From: Candidatus Cloacimonadota bacterium
GTDB taxonomy: Bacteria > Cloacimonadota > Cloacimonadia > JGIOTU-2
Assembly: GCA_018334695.1 (NCBI GenBank)
Contig: JAGXLO010000009.1
Coordinates: 1-43,871, forward strand
Length of the DNA: 43,871 nt
Direction of reading: 5' to 3'
The translations under genes and the position numbers were made by a program. A model generated the notes under the pieces. It had not been told where the DNA came from. It searched no databases and worked only from the letters and a program-made list of their open reading frames with translations. The stretch's first letter is position 1. Each line of letters begins with the position of its first letter. Positions 43,403 to 43,871 of the stretch are shown one piece after another.

Positions 43403-43495
43403 CTTTTAATAAATATATTTTGTTTTACATATAAAAATATCCCAGTTTACTATAACTGGAATTGAAATTCTTTCCTGATATTTAAATGAATATAA

Positions 43496-43540
43496 TGGCA
43501 TGCCCGGAAGGACTTGAACCCTCAACCTACTGATCCGTAG
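43496..43540 (-). repeat. tRNA-Arg 3'-part direct repeat, right copy (putative att site)
   Basis: This is the tRNA-embedded copy of the 45-bp repeat at 21-65. The shared block begins at the CCA end and stops in the anticodon loop, the usual crossover zone for tRNA-targeting tyrosine integrases. Confidence 0.75.
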
Positions 43541-43572
43541 TCAGTCGCTCTATCCAATTGAGCTACGGGCAC
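43496..43572 (-). tRNA. tRNA-Arg (anticodon ACG)
   Basis: A full 77-base cloverleaf. The acceptor stem is GTGCCCG/CGGGCAT, the D arm GCTC...GAGC, and the anticodon stem ACTGA/TCAGT with loop CTACGGA. The T arm with GTTCAAGTCC and an encoded CCA complete it. The anticodon ACG is read as ICG and serves CGT/CGC/CGA codons. Its 3' 45 bases are repeated at 21-65. Confidence 0.95.
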
Positions 43573-43686
43573 TTAATTTTAATTTTGAATTTCTAATTAG
43601 ATAAACAACAAAACTGTTTACCTGCAAATAAAATTTTACTATGAATTTACCCTGATGTCAAGTAATCCTTTACTTATAAGTATCTA

Positions 43687-43871
43687 TCATAAATTAATTA
43701 GTATCAAAGCAACAATTGTCATAACAATTGCAGATTTCTCCTTTTTATTTAAAGATTCATTGTAAAAGAAATATCCACCTAAACTAATTACAACTATACT
43801 GCCTGCACTAAAGATAGGAAAAACAACAGCAGTTTTTAATTCATCTAAAGCATTAATCAAAAAAAATGAAG
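43687..43871 (-). CDS. Membrane transporter C-terminus (DMT/EamA or SMR-like), partial
   Basis: The last 60 or so codons of a gene whose start is beyond the right edge. Two hydrophobic helices are visible, VVFPIFSAGSIVVISLGGYF and SAIVMTIVALILINL, joined by NESLNKKEK. The pattern matches the last two helices of drug/metabolite transporters. It lies outside the putative island and is presumably core chromosome. Confidence 0.65.
   Translation of the reverse strand, partial: SFFLINALDELKTAVVFPIFSAGSIVVISLGGYFFYNESLNKKEKSAIVMTIVALILINL

Larger units (their letters stand above)
42767..43495. other. Gene-free island end adjacent to tRNA-Arg
   Basis: About 730 bp with no credible gene, very AT-rich. 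It contains two 13-bp direct repeats and the tRNA terminator. Minus-strand fragments around 43140-43250 read as short peptides (for example KLQKLLENSNMEYGQRP) broken by stops, which may be a decayed transposase or integrase, but I could not assign it. Confidence 0.5.

Overview
The window is AT-rich bacterial DNA. Every full-length protein gene I accept is on the minus strand, except a broken transposon gene. Gene content points to a strictly anaerobic, low-GC Firmicute-grade fermenter: aldehyde:ferredoxin oxidoreductase, corrinoid methyltransferases, a Mo-hydroxylase and rubrerythrin. The sugar-binding protein has a cleavable signal peptide with no lipobox cysteine, which fits a diderm lineage such as Halanaerobiales. 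That placement is inference.

The window looks like a genomic island. An intact tRNA-Arg(ACG) lies at 43496-43572, and the 45 bp covering its 3' part recur at 21-65 with two mismatches. This is the geometry left when an element integrates into a tRNA 3' end, so about 43.4 kb between the copies is a candidate island. No intact integrase was found; a 22-codon scrap near 154-222 might be the tail of one. A chromosomal membrane-protein gene is cut by the right window edge.

Layout, following transcription from right to left. (1) 42245-42766 rubrerythrin and 40977-42110 an unknown protein. (2) 30707-40776, a purine/N-heterocycle catabolic cluster: two YgeY-type M20 hydrolases, an SsnA-type amidohydrolase, a DHODH-like flavoprotein with two 4Fe-4S clusters, XdhABC, a YgeW-type transcarbamylase and a small TIGR03792-like protein. 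(3) 28094-30688, a RibD-C/DHFR-fold reductase, an Fe-S flavoprotein and a methylcobalamin methyltransferase-like protein. (4) 21830-27750, a sugar ABC importer (binding protein and two permeases), xylose isomerase and xylulokinase. (5) 14789-21790, a corrinoid protein gene split by an IS200/IS605-type element, a UroD-family methyltransferase, a GH31 alpha-xylosidase-like enzyme and a methyltransferase of the AcsE/MtvA class; together these resemble a three-component O-demethylase. (6) 734-14761, the most unusual block: LipA, an SDR, a methenyl-tetrahydromethanopterin cyclohydrolase (Mch) homologue, E1alpha, E1beta, an E2 with three E3-binding domains, LipB, a GntR regulator, E3, a second Mch homologue, a second SDR, an amidohydrolase and an aldehyde:ferredoxin oxidoreductase. 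(7) 304-717, a truncated UroD-family gene at the island edge.

Two identical 16-bp palindromes, ATGTAACATGTTACAT, precede the binding-protein gene (start of block 4) and the ygeY-ssnA operon (start of block 2). The two large operons are therefore probably one regulon, with the GntR-family protein inside block 6 as a candidate regulator. The candidate undescribed system is a pathway pairing archaeal-type Mch homologues with a self-lipoylating 2-oxoacid/acetoin-type dehydrogenase, SDRs, a corrinoid demethylase and N-heterocycle enzymes. The substrate is unknown; a methylated, possibly glycosylated, pterin- or purine-like compound would use many of these enzymes. That is a hypothesis only.
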